A stretch of 64,000 nucleotides of DNA from Zygnema cylindricum (GCA_037447655.1 JBBHKE010002023.1:1-64000); one strand, 5' to 3'. Positions 24,701-36,779 are shown, numbered from the stretch's first letter. Program-made: numbers and translations. The notes: a model not told the origin generated them from the sequence alone.

Positions 24701-27700
24701 GCGTTCAAACATGTGCAGTTTGACTGGGAAGGAGATGCCCCACCAAACATCAAACAAAAAGACTTGGTCATTTATGAAATGCATGTCCGAGGCTTCACTC
24801 AACACCCGTCAAGTAATGTAAAAAATCCAGGAACATATTTGGGCCTCACTGAAAAACTTTCTCACTTGAAGGTATATTTTGCTTTTCCCTTTCTCTCTTT
24901 TTTTTTTTTACCTCATGTTTGTTATGAAACCACATAAAATTGAAATAGACAGGTGTTGTTTGGGTAACTCAAGTTAGTCAACACGTTGAATTTACTCACC
25001 ATTTGATACGTAGAAAGATTTTAGCATCGATGAATTAATCTGGTATTTCGATTAAAACTCATGCTATTGCTTATACGCTATTTGCAAGATATCAAGATTT
25101 CAGTATATGGTAATTAAAGCCTTTTTGCTTTCTTGTTGTTTTCATATATCTAAATCAGTATCTTAATTCATTATCTTGCAGGAATTGGGCGTGAATGCCA
25201 TCGAACTGATGCCTGTTCATGAATTTAATGAGCTAGAACATTATGCGTACAATCCGGCAACTGGAGGATACAAGTAAGTCATGAGTAAAACATTTTAATG
25301 TGGTGAGAGAAAAGCTCACTAAAAATAGAATTCTGGAATGAGGCATCTCAGCATTTTGGGAAATGTCAAGGTTAATTTTCAAGGTTAGAAATCTCTGGTT
25401 TGTCCTCTAATTTCTTGGTTAGTTAACGTTTATCTGTTCACCCCACATTACATTGCAATGTAATGCTGGATTAATAGCTTCAGGGACAATAATGTGTAGA
25501 TGAAAATGATGACATCCATGATTGTAGTTTTGATTGACTGTTTTCATGTACAGAGTTAACTTTTGGGGCTACTCCACAATCAACTTTTTTTCGCCTATGG
25601 CTCGATATGCAGCAGCGGGTGTTACAGATTGTGGGCGGGGAGCCATAAGAGAGTTCAAAACTCTTGTTAAGGAAGCACACAAATGTGGGATGGAGGTAAT
25701 TTCTTTTGTTTTCATAATCTACTTCCGTCAACGTCATTCCCCCAACGATGTTTATTTTCCTTTCCTCCGTGTTGTTGAGTAAATAGTGTGGGGGGGCAGA
25801 CTTTTTGGACGATAGGCATATTCTCGCGTACAATGTTTTTATCATGCTTTGGTCATCTTTTGGTCATGTAACCCAATTTTTAGTCAAGTATTGGGTAACA
25901 TGACCAAAAGATGACCAAATATCGGGTAACCTGACCAAAGGATGACCAAAACATGACCGAAAAAATGTCAGTGAAAATATGTTTAATGCCTCATGTACTT
26001 TTTCTAAAATCTCAAGCCAGTATCTAATTCAAATTTAATTGTTCATTGTTCAATTTGATAATCTTGCATGTCACTTGGACACAAGGTGTCGGTGGGACAA
26101 ATTTAACCCTCTCAAAAGATAATATCATTAAAACAATTAGAGTCATTTTGCTTGAAGAGAAATTACAATTCAGCCATGTTTTGAGACCTCCATCTGATTA
26201 TTTTTCTCTCTCTCTGTCGTTGGGTGATATAATTCTTTCTTGTTTTCTATCTACCAGAGAAAACGACCAAGTAGTTTGAAACATCACTTAACACCTGGCG
26301 GGATGAATCAATTTGTAAACAATATGTTTTGAGAGTTAACTTAAAAAGACAGTGTGTCTTTGCCAGATTATTATGGATGTGGTTTTTAACCACAGTGCAG
26401 AAGGAAATGAGATGGGGCCCACACTTTCCTTCCGAGGGTTGGATAATCGTGTCTATTACATGGTTGCTCCTAAAGTAAGTTGTCACTTATTTATCACTAT
26501 TTACTTGAATATTGATCGTCGCAGATTTAAACATAGAAGTTTGTAGTGTGTTCAAACTCAGATCTAATTCCTGTGTGAGCGACGAACATTTGGGCTTTCT
26601 AGCTCCTGATGTAAGGATAAAAAAGGTCCTGGGTGGGTCAAAAAAAGTCTCTAAGAAGTCAAATTGGAAGCAAGGTGGCCATTCATTTTTTTAACGGTTT
26701 AAAAAGACGGCAAATATATCGAGAATCCATCTGACTGAGGATTTGTGGATTGTTTACTTCTGAATTTATATATCAAATTGAGAATCCCAAAATAATCCTC
26801 GCAGGAATTGAATGTTGGACGCTGTGAGGTGCTGTGTAAGGCATCTGTTTTTTTTTTTAGTTTTTTCATAAGGCAGTCTTTACAGTCTCTATATTTAGGC
26901 ACACATATTTGTTGTGGAGGCTTCTGCTGTTTTTTCTTCAAGGACTCTAAGAGAACTGTAGTGCTGTACTGATTTTTTTAGTATATCTTACAGGGGGAGT
27001 TTTACAACTATTCCGGCTGTGGCAATACACTAAATTGTAACCATCCTGTGGTGAGGCGCTTCATTGTCGATTGTTTGAGGTGGGTTTTTTCTTCCATTTT
27101 TTTTCCTTTCCTTTCTTTTTTTAACCATGCATTGACACCAAGGAAATAAATTATGTGTTGCAGATTCTACTTTATGAGCCGAGATCGTCCAAAAGTAAAG
27201 AACTAGTTGTCATATTGTCAAGGATCTCTCTCAAGGCTCTTAACTAAAGGAGCTCTCCCATTGCCTCCTTCTCTCCGCCTTGTGTGGCCTGAGTTAAAAC
27301 CTAAGAAGTTGCTGAGTGGATGGAGCTGTTAGACAATTCAAACTAATTAATTTCCTCTTTACTGTCCTTACCAGCAGGACACTTGACCTGGTTGCAATGA
27401 CGTAAAGGTCTTACGCTTTCCTGTTCATCTTGAGCTCACTCAATTTACCTGCCTTTTTCATCCATCTAGTGGATTAGTTTTACTTTTTAACATCTAAATG
27501 CACTCGTTTCCTTCTTTTTGACTTGCTTGGTGCACTCCTTGTCTTTACTTTGTGATTGCAGGTATTGGGTTTTAGAAATGCATGTGGACGGTTTCCGCTT
27601 TGACCTTGCGGCAATTTTAACAAGGGCAAGCAGGTAAGTTCTATTTCTGCAATCCTATATCCCTCATGAAATATTTGTTCATTTTACTGTCCTGATAGAA

Positions 27701-30700
27701 TCATATATGATTCAGAATCTTAATCAGCTGCAGATTATGTAAAACTCCAATTTGAGTGGGTGAATAGCACTCTTATGCGCTATCTTTGTGTCGTGTGAAG
27801 CTTAGATATTTACCGAAAAAATTTGACGATGATGACGATGATTTATAATTGCCCGTGTTTGGTTCAATTGCATAAAATTTATCTCTCATTAGATTTTGCA
27901 TAATTTTCTTGGAACAGCACATGCGAAGAGTTTAGTTCCAGTAGTAATACTCATTTTTCAGCGAGAAGATAATTGCACACCCTTAGTCCAAGAAATGCTT
28001 TTTTTTTGGTGGGAAGTTTTTTTTTTTTATCTTTTGATAATGTTCAACTTCCCATCCACTCGAGATATTGCTTGAGACTCTTTCATTAACGATAATCAGA
28101 TTTAATTGTACCCATGGTTTCCATCATGTTCAAGACCTGTCCTCCCTCTGCTTCTCCCTCCTAAGTTGCAAAAACATGACTATGGAGATATTTACCCCAT
28201 TCAAAATGTTCCTCTTTAGCAGGAACTAGATCAGAATATATCCCAATCTGAATGGTTTCACTGTAACTGATGTAAATAAATTCTGGGCTTTTTTTTAACT
28301 GCCATTATTGACCCGTCATCCATCGGTATAAGGTGCATTTTCTCCTAGTACCAAATGATTCAAGATTAAATGAAGCTTCTAGAAGTGGGTGGATATCATG
28401 CTTGGGACAGTCTTTGGGACAAAAATAATGTTTTTGGGACTCCGGATGTTCTCGAAGGCGATACAGTTACTACTGGTACTCCTCTTAGTGAGCCACCTTT
28501 GGTGGATATGATCAGCAACGACCCTGTTCTCCGTAATGTAAAGGTATACGTTGTAAAAATGTGCGCCATAGAAAAAGTAAATTGAATTGTGTCTATTCTC
28601 CATTATTTAAACACCATATTGTATTGTTTTGCAAGAAACATTTCTGCATGTTAATTGTTCTATTTCTATAGCTATGTTTGATGAGAAAACCACTTCAAAC
28701 TTCCAATGTTTAGCTGGCTCACATCCTATCTTCTTTGTTCTGTTAGTTTAGTTCAAAAAAACTGCTTTTGCAAATCTTTAGAAACCTCTGCAAAAGTTTC
28801 AGAGACTTTTGTGACAAAAAAGAACATAAGAATATACTCAATATCTTTAGGACAAGAAACCGACGGCTTCATTTGATTGTCGGTGGGATGGTTTTCAGCT
28901 TATTGCCGAGGCGTGGGATGCGGGAGGTCTTTACCAAGTTGGGACATTTCCCCACTGGGGCCTTTGGTCTGAATGGAATGGCAAGGTGAGATTGCATCCC
29001 ATCATATGTGACAATTTATCCTTTATTTTTATAATTTGTATGATAGTGTTGTCTCGTTATGTATGGAGAAGTCTTTAGCATCCTAGAGCTCCTGATAGGG
29101 ATTTCGTGGAATACATAAAAAATTATGACGATGATGAGGGCGAGGAGGAAGAGGAGGCCAAATTTGTACTCTTTGCGGTAAAATGGGGTGAATGTTCTTC
29201 CTTCATTTGACATAAGGGATTACTGGACTTCATGACGCAGCACGAAGATTCTGAGTCACTTTCGAACATTCTTTTGCTTTGTTCAGAAAATAGGAGGTCT
29301 AAGGTTTTTGTCCTCAGGGGATAGTGGAGTTTTTTTCATGTTATCAGTAGAAATTTACAGCCGAATAATTGGAGAGGCAAATGATGGAAAAAGTTATTTG
29401 GTATGCAAAATCGGGGTCAGAGACTTCCGCTCTTGTGGCGACAAAACCTGCTTAATTGAGGTTTGTTGCATCAAGAATTTACAATGTCTTAACTAAGCTT
29501 GTACAAATTTTTTAACTAAGCTTTGTTTTTTGTTGGATTGGGAGGAGTGCAGTTTCGTGATACGGTGAGACAGTTCATTAAGGGGACAGATAATATGGTT
29601 GGAGCATTTGCGGAGATATTGTGTGGTTCACCACACATTTACCAGGTTTGTCATTTTCTTTTGTTCTCGCCTCTTGTTTTTCTACAGGTTAGTAGAAATC
29701 ATGGAGTTGTTAACTACTGAGGTCCATGGGAAATGAGAGATGTTTTAGTAAAAAATTTATCCATCTGCGCCCAAGCGAAGGCAGCTCACGTGAATTACTA
29801 TTTCATAACTAAAAACATAATTGAACATGTTTGATAATGTTTGTTAAGTTAATGTTGATGTTATGCGAAGGCTAATGCTACTACCAATGCCAATGCCCAA
29901 TGCTATTGTTAAGTTAATGTCATGTTCTTAGAAATAAAAGATGTCTTGGACTAAGGCTGTATGGAGGAATTTGTAACTGTGATACTTTGTAAAGTGTTCT
30001 TCGATTAAGGAAGAAAATGCAGTAAAACAAGGAAGGAAAAGATCAGTAAACTTTCGATGCGAAAATTGTGAAATGAAGAATTTATTGTTCTAAAACTCAG
30101 GAAAAGCCCTAAAATTAGAAAGGGTTGGGTGTTTTAGGAAGGTGGACGAAAACCATGGCACAGCATCAACTTCGTCACAGCCCACGATGGTTTCAGTCTC
30201 GCAGATGTCGTTTCTTACAATGAAAAACATAATGTAGCAAATGGAGAGGATAACAACGACGGAGAGAATCACAATTATAGTTGGAATTGTGGGGATGTAA
30301 GTGAAAAGAACCAATTCTTACTCCGTCTGTTGGTTTTTCCCCTTTGTGCCACATCCACTCCTTATCCACAACCCTTTTTCCTTAGGTTTTTTTAGAAATA
30401 TATGGATAAATTTGTTTTGATCGTCTTCATATTGTTATCTTTCTACTTCTTGTTCTTTACAGGAAGGAGAACTTGTAGGTAGAGGAGTACAAAGGCTTCG
30501 ACAAAGGCAGATGCGAAATCTCATGTTGGCTCTTTTTGTGTCTCAGGTAAGCTCCTACGTGATAGTTTTCGTGAACAAAACGCCATGTTTCACCTTCCAT
30601 TTCTGAAGGTTAAAATTGTGTTTAAACTTTTGTGGTATATTTTTATCTCTCGGTAAAATATCGGGTTTACCAGGAATATGTGCTTCGCATGCATAACGTG

Positions 30701-31513
30701 ACTGTCTATCCAGTCATCATAATCATTTCATGTATTTGTGTAGTCCGTATCTGAGTATGTTACTTAGAATTCTCGTTAATTAGCAATGAAAACAAATCGC
30801 ATCAAGACAGCCTAGCTCAGATATAGTGTGGTTTTACATCGCGGATAAATAGTGCACCACGGAAGCTCTTGCAGTTGAAGAACTTGTCTAACAATCTGAT
30901 TTTATTGTCTCCAGGGAGTTCCTATGGTGTGTATGGGAGATGAATATGGGCACACCAAAGGAGGGAATAACAACACCTACTGCCATGACTCAGAGGTGTG
31001 ACAATCCGTCACTATATCCCTATCCACCACCATTTGTGTGGCTTCATTTTGTGTGGGTAATAATTGTATGTGTCCAACGCTAATGGTGGTGAGAATGTGA
31101 GTAGGTGGGAAAAACCTAGTCTAGTGTGAGTCAATTAGAGTGGGTTACACTATATTTTGAGGTCGTCAACATTTTAGATATCTAAATTACTGTGGTCTAC
31201 ACTAACAGTTGCCTGATGAATGCCTAAGTGTTTCTTCCTCTCCTTTTCTTTTTCTTTTTTTGGAGTCTTGAAAAGCTATTTTTTGTTGAGTTTTGGCTTA
31301 AACATCTCCAACAATGTCACTCCATTTAAAATTGTAAAACAACAAGAATAATCAACGAAAAAGAAAAAGAATCACGTTGCTCCTTTTTTAGAGGAAAAAA
31401 AATAAATCATCTGTTTGGGTGTGAATGCAGGTCAATTACTTCCGCTGGGACAAGGTCGGGGCGGATCCTTATGGTTTCAAACGTTTTTACCGTCTACTTA
31501 TCCAGTTTAGGAG
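21714..31513 (+). CDS. ISA1: Isoamylase-type starch debranching enzyme, ISA1 (3' exons missing)
   Basis: Sixteen exons with GT-AG borders join in phase: 21714-22247, 23444-23626, 24260-24355, 24719-24871, 25182-25273, 25554-25695, 26367-26474, 26994-27079, 27562-27633, 28411-28543, 28899-28985, 29553-29645, 30138-30296, 30463-30546, 30915-30995, 31431-31513 (728 codons plus 2 nt). Isoamylases hydrolyse alpha-1,6 branches of amylopectin precursors in the plastid. Residues 1 to about 70 are Ser/Thr/Gln-rich like a transit peptide; a CBM48 domain covers about 140-235 and the GH13 barrel follows. The four GH13 motifs are intact: MDVVFNH (403-409), GFRFDLA with nucleophile D479, AEAWD with acid/base E537, and TAHDGF with H609/D610. 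The [18 protein letters not shown] segment is ISA1-like rather than ISA3-like, and intact catalytic residues argue against ISA2. About 100 or more C-terminal residues were not found downstream. Confidence 0.9.
22440..22830. repeat. Degenerate tandem repeat in ISA1 intron 1
   Basis: Repeats of an approximately 60-bp unit built from caataaatgcattta and gacataacataaca. The copies are diverged and AT-rich. Confidence 0.6.
23195..23340. repeat. Degenerate gaa(a/g)aacttttt repeat in ISA1 intron 1
   Basis: Ten or so imperfect copies of an 11-13 bp unit around ttttgaagaactttt, upstream of exon 2. Simple tandem expansion. Confidence 0.55.
25849..25959. repeat. Hairpin plus extra arm copy in ISA1 intron 6
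   Basis: 25849-25877 and 25890-25918 are inverted copies (29 bp, one mismatch) around a 12-bp loop. A third, diverged copy of the right arm follows at 25919-25959. The stem carries gaccaaaagatgacca. Confidence 0.8.
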
Positions 31514-33239
31514 GTACATATTGAATGAGACGTCATGGTAACAGACAGAAATACAGAAAGAACAGACAGAGAATGGCAAATGAAAAATAATTGCAAATTA
31601 TATTAAAAACTGGTAACTTTTACAATGAAAACAAAAGACTAAAATAGTAACTAATGGTGTCAGACAGTACAAGTCTGACAGACAAATCTACAGCCTGTAG
31701 TGATCCCGAAGGGTCACTTGGCTCTTCCAAATGTGACGAAAGGGCAAGGTGACCTTTCGTAAGAGAAAGAGAAAAGATCTAGATCTAAGATATCTAAAAC
31801 TGAATCTAAATAAATCCAGGACAAAGGTACAGAGAGTAAATGACGAGAATCAGAATACTAGACTGCGTTATCTAGTATTAAGTCATTTAGAACTAAGTTT
31901 GTAGCAAAGGAGAATTAGGAAGAAGTCAGAATTCCAACATCTCCCTCTCTCCCTCACTCCCTCTCCCCCTTCTTCTCCCTCTAACTCTAGAAGTCTCCTT
32001 CTTCCTCTACGGTAACAACCAAGTATTTGAACTGGCAACGGTTGTCTAAAATTGTTTACTTTTTCTTAAAGAATTTGAACTTATTATATGTATATATCTA
32101 TATATATAATCTGAACCACAATTTCTTACATGGTTGCTTTGTATAAGGTCATTATTTCATGCAATATACATAAAAAAATGTATTTTCAATACAAACATAT
32201 GACTACAATTTTTATTTTTTTGAGCATATCGTCAATGTTTTTCAACGAACAATCCCTAACATTGACAACGATAAAATAAATTACCAATAGGTAATAATCT
32301 GGTTGAAATAATGTTTTAGTAGTGATCCTAAAACTAGTAGCGGAACTACAAATAATATAAACTAGTATTGCGTAGCGATCGAAATTGAAGCTGTTATATC
32401 TTGATATCGGTATATTTGTGATACGGAGAAGTTCAAAACTCGATATTTATCAGCTTTGTTTATCAGCGAAGCCGATAAATATCAATATCGCAATAATTGC
32501 CAATAACTCTCTTTGCTCAATGAACCATTCGATGGTTACATTGCAAAAAACCGGATGAAAAATTTGGAATACAAACAAGCATAAAAAAAAGAAAAAATAG
32601 GGGAAGAAAAACTATTTGTTCCTGCTTAAGTTTAATTTTTCTTTTTGTGTTAATAAAGTTATTAAAGGCGGCCAAAAAATGAGCCGACCATAATTTATGA
32701 ACTACTACTACTAATGTTTTAAAGCTAATAATCCAAAACACTAATAGCAATAATGAAAGCTTTGCTTAACATGAAAAACATAACTCATGATAACTACGTA
32801 ATATAATAAATGTCCATAATAATTTATTATATAAATGTGCCATAATGTCCACCACCTCGGACCGAAAATAATACAGGTTTAGCCCAGTTAATGTTGTTTC
32901 TGGGTTCAAATGTTGTTAAGGTTCATATCTAGTAATAAAAACATAGAGAAGTTCAAATAAACGAAACGTTTTAGTACATCTCATTAACAGTCAAAATGTA
33001 ATCTACCTGTCGACAAAAACTACCACTCCTTTTCACAACGAGTTCAATTTCCCGTAAAAAATATACTTATACATGTTAAAACTCTATAAATGATTCCTTC
33101 TCGATATTTTTCTTATTCATTTCCGACTCGTTCCCGATTCATTCTCGCCTCTCCCTCGCTCCCTCTCTCCCTCCCTCTTTCCCTCTCTCCCACTCTCCCT
33201 CTCTCCCTCTCTCCCTCTCTCCCTTTCCTTCTCTCGCAG
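31514..33239. other. Gap between ISA1 and the SGNH-like gene; contains an LTR-like piece
   Basis: 31540-31951 starts tggtaacag and ends gaattccaaca, which on the minus strand would be a classic LTR start (tgttggaattc); no matching target duplication was found. The rest is AT-rich, with a short inverted repeat of cgatatttatc (about 32435-32490) and a CT tract at 33145-33236. The last exons expected for ISA1 and the first exons expected for the next gene are both missing here. Confidence 0.4.
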
Positions 33240-34267
33240 AATTGCAAACACCCGGAAACCGCCTACCTCCGATATCTTCCCTGGTTTTTGGACACTTTTG
33301 ATTGGTGGCTCGGAAGCAGTAAAACGGTGGCACATGTGTTCTGGAGAACGGCGCCTCCGTTTCCGGTTCCGGAATTAGGGTGTGGGAGAGCGAGAAATAG
33401 AGCCATTAGGAAGGCAAATAACTATGCTCGGTGAGTAAGGGAGAGAAAGGGAGGGAGAGGGAGAGAGTGGGGGAGGGAGAGAGTGGGGGGGGAAGAGTGG
33501 GGGAGAGGGGGAGAGGGTGGTGGGGACGGTGAGGAAAGAGAGAAATAGAGAGCTCCTTTGTTTCCCGTTCCGGAATTAGGGTGTGGGAGGGCGAGAAATA
33601 GAGCCATTAAGAAGGCAAATAACTATGCTCGGTGAGTGAGAGAGAGAGAGGGACGGAGGGAGAGGGGGAGAGAGAGAGGGGGAGGGAGGTGCAGAGAGAG
33701 CAGAGGGGGTGGTGGGGACAAAGGAATGAGAGAAATAGAGTGGGAGAGAGAGAGAGAGACATGGGGAGGAAGGAAAAAGAAAAATAGAGGGTAATTACAA
33801 AGGCAAATAATTGCGAGTGCCTTGATGGTTTCATGAGAGACAGAGAGAGGGAGAGGGAGAGAGAGAGAGAGGGGCGGTGAGCTAGAGAAGATTAAGAAGG
33901 CAAACTGCACCATCAAGGCACTCAACACGCGTAATTATTTTCCTTTTTAGTCTCTCTCTCTCCCCCTCCCTCCCCCTCCCTCCCCCTCCCTCTCCCTCTC
34001 CTAATCCCTTTCGTATTTTTCTCCAGCAGATCCTTCCTTGGTCGCTACGGATATACTTATTTAGATTTTTGGTCCATCGAATCTCCCTTTTATTATTTAA
34101 ATTGTTTAACTTTAAGCGAGGGTTCTTCATGGGAAACCAGTCCTCTGACGTCACACTATTCTTGTGTGACCAAGGACAACCGTACCGTCGAGGGAGAGAT
34201 CGGGGATGCAGTCGCGAGAGTACTTTTGCATCAGATTTCGTCTTATTCGACACCTGTCGATTGGTAG
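33240..34267 (+). CDS. SGNH-hydrolase / PC-esterase-like protein, last two exons only
   Basis: Exon 33240-33430 follows ctctcgcag and ends at a GTGAGT donor. Exon 34030-34267 follows ctccagcag and ends with TAG. They join in phase (2+1). The first encodes RYLPWFLDTFDWWLG and FWRTAPPFPVP, then GRARNRAIRKANNYAR. The second encodes GYTYLDFWSIESPF, a TSHYSC motif and EIGDAVARVLLHQI. The order WRT-PP…RN…N…D…H(Y)…terminal helix resembles the C-terminal half of SGNH-fold esterases of the PC-esterase type, in which a late Asp/His pair completes the active site. This family call is by pattern only. The intron is a purine tract followed by a pyrimidine tract. Upstream exons, including any GDS motif, are not visible. 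Confidence 0.55.
33431..33880. repeat. GA-rich microsatellite at the start of the SGNH-like intron
   Basis: Purine tract (gagaggga, gggagaga units) starting directly at the donor and interrupted by the duplicated exon end. A complementary CT tract (33950-34020) precedes the next acceptor. Confidence 0.85.
33552..33633 (+). pseudogene. Duplicated donor-side copy of the SGNH-like exon
   Basis: An 80-bp copy of the 3' end of exon 33240-33430, offset by 201 bp, including the GTGAGT donor and the (GA)n that follows. It encodes PELGCGRARNRAIKKANNYAR-type residues with one Arg-to-Lys change and a few silent changes. It sits inside the intron. Confidence 0.85.
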
Positions 34268-34268
34268 T

Positions 34269-34407
34269 TGACTACCGTTGACTTTTCTTGACCGGTCTTT
34301 GTTTTCGAAGGTTTAAACCGGGTTTGACCAGATTTTACCAGGTTTGACCATCTTTGACCGGCTTTGACCATCTTTGACCAGCGTTGACCAGCGTTGACCC
34401 GGGTTGA
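34269..34407. repeat. ttgacc tandem array
   Basis: About ten imperfect 11-12 bp units around tttgacca(t/g)ctttgacc, just after the SGNH-like stop. The core TTGACC resembles WRKY W-boxes; whether that is meaningful is unknown. Confidence 0.7.
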
Positions 34408-35650
34408 TGAGCTTATATTAGACTTAATTTTAATCTTTTGACGGGCTTTAAGGAGGTAAGTTAAGATATAGTGTTGAGGAAATAAAAATGTCGTTTTAAT
34501 TTATTAATATGTGGCAAGTAATTCAACTTACGGGTGTCGATAGTTTTTATTTGTATTGTACTTTAATTTATTTTACAATATTTGAACTCCTAGGAAGTTT
34601 TCTAGCGGATTCTGTTGTTCTTTAAATGGAAATAAAATTATTGTTACCGAAATTAGTGTTGATTCGTGGTGTTTTCTACCTCAAATGTGTACAGTGCTTT
34701 ATTGTTTTTGATAAGAGTCGAATTGCATTTTTCCTTCCCAAATTGTAAATAAATTATGATTTTTCAGTTTTTCAAGTTATTGTTGTTTGTATATCCTATT
34801 TTATCTTCTTGTGGTTGACATTTTAACATTTTTAACATCTTAACATTTTTGATGAAGTCATTGATGGAAAGTAGGGATTTAATAAAATATAATTGTAAAT
34901 ATTAATAGGAATTGTAAAGAAAACCGTACCATTAATAGTAATAATTACGGTTTTGGTATTGGGAACTAAGTTTGGAGATGAGAAGATTTTTATGCCCCAT
35001 GAAGCTAAATGGAAACTACATCAAATAAAATAATCTATCGATAAACACTAATAGCGATACATGGTGTTAACACTTATATTTAAAAAACTTGTACCATTAT
35101 GTTATTTGTGAAAACATAATTTAGTGTTGAGTTTCTTACAGATATTTGTAGTAAGAATTGGAAAGATGTTTACGTTATCCTCATGGATGTTCATAAATAC
35201 AAATATAAATAGGACTATATTTGGCTTTTAATAAAGTATAATTAGTTTTTTTAATTTTAAAATCTCGTTGTGGTAAACTGTTTCAGTTACATAGAAACAA
35301 AAGAAAGGAAAAGTCGAAAAGGAACCGAAAAAAAATCACAGAAATATACAAACATTACCGAACTTCAAAATTCTTCTTAACCTAATAAATACAGCAATAA
35401 ATGTGCAAAAAATAATTAGTGCGGAATCAAGTAATGGGGCAGTGGGAACATTATGGAAACCATGATTTCATTTTTTTTTTTTTATTTTATAGAATCTTCA
35501 GAATTTTAACATTTTTAAACCATAAAATGATGTCCGTTTGTTTTAAAAAGAAAAAGGAAAGGAAGAAGAAGAAGAAGAACAAAAAGAAAAAGAAGTTTGG
35601 TTACGGATGTCTTATGTGGTTTATATGTTTCGTCCTCTTTTTTCGTCCTT
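34408..35650. other. AT-rich intergenic sequence
   Basis: No supported gene. It separates the convergent SGNH-like gene and GPI8. Confidence 0.45.
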
Positions 35651-35651
35651 T

Positions 35652-36016
35652 TCCCTGTCTTTCATTGACACTCTCTCTCCCACTCTTTCTCTCTCTCGTT
35701 CTCCCTCTGCCAATCTCTCTCACACTCCTCCCTCCCCCTCTCCCTCTACCTCTCCTTCCCCCTCCCACTCTCTCTCTACCTCTCCCTCCCCATCCCCCTT
35801 CCCTCTCCCTCTCCCTCCCCATCCCCCTTCCCTCTCCCTCTCCCTCCCCCTCCCCCTCCATTTTCCTCTCCCTTTCCCTCTCCCTCTCCTCTCCCTTTCC
35901 ATCTCCCTCTCCCTTTCCATCTCCCTCTCCCTTTCCATCTCCCTCTCGCTTTCCCTCTCCCACACTCTCCCCCTCTCCTTTTCCCTCTCCCTCTCCCTCT
36001 CTCTCCCCTCCCTCTC
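35652..36016. repeat. CT-rich low-complexity tract downstream of GPI8
   Basis: (CCCTCT)n-type pyrimidine tract on the plus strand, about 365 bp. Long frames across it code only Ser, Leu and Pro and are not genes. Confidence 0.9.
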
Positions 36017-36132
36017 AGTCAAATGCCTTCGTGCAACACCGAAAAAAAAAAAAAACTACATACAAAGAAAAAACAACTAAAAAAAATACTTTGAAACCTC
36101 TCAAGAATAAAAAGAAAAAATCAATGGTTTTT

Positions 36133-36659
36133 TTAACCTTCGTTTTTTCCAGTCCTCGAAGAAATAAAAAGAAAAAAACAAATTCCTAAAACAGACAGAA
36201 AAAAAGTCAAGTCGATCGATTCACCGGTTTTAAAAAAAAACTTTCCGAAGGAGAAAAAGTTTTTTTTGTCCAAAAAAGCATTTTTTTCTTTCAAACTTTT
36301 TCCGAACTTCTCCTCGCGAATTTCAAAACCGTTTTTTTTCGCGGTTTCTTTGAAAAAATCATTTTTTGTGACTTCCTTATTATTATCATTGTAATTTTGT
36401 TCCTCATTATCCTCAGATGGAGTCTTTAAAAAACGTAAAAACGTTTTTACATCGGTTTTACTTCCAGATATTTTCTCGTATTCATTGTCAGTCTTTATGC
36501 CGTTTTCATTTTCAGTTTTTTTGTCGTTTTCATTTGTCTTTTTGTCATTTTCCTTCCCCACAAACCCTAAAGCGGCCCCTCTCGTGTGACGGACTCGCAT
36601 TACGGAACCCAAAAATTCCGTTACCGGGACCTGTTTATACATATGTACATATAAATACA

Positions 36660-36692
<33 letters not shown>

Positions 36693-36748
36693 GTACATAT
36701 ATAAAGACAGGGGGGGGAGAGAGAGAGAGAGAAAGAGAGACAGAGGGG

Positions 36749-36779
<31 letters not shown>

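Noticed and set aside
21714-31513. Assignment as ISA2 or ISA3
   Set aside because: Catalytic residues are intact, unlike ISA2, and the [18 protein letters not shown] segment fits ISA1 better than ISA3.
31540-31951. Solo LTR
   Set aside because: The ends look LTR-like (tgttggaattc on the minus strand), but flanking pentamers do not match and no second copy is in the window.
33090-33239. Extending the SGNH-like exon upstream to an ATG at 33090
   Set aside because: The extension is a CT microsatellite and a good acceptor sits at 33239. A microsatellite-coded leader as in GPI8 cannot be excluded, but the protein would be far too short.
33240-33430. Continuation of ISA1 into this exon
   Set aside because: ISA1 exon 16 ends in a phase that would force a frame with a stop here, and the sequence does not resemble the isoamylase C-terminus.
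35419-36189. 256-codon frame rich in Leu, Ser, Pro
   Set aside because: Low-complexity CT tract with poly-A ends; the real gene here (GPI8) is on the other strand and starts at 36133.
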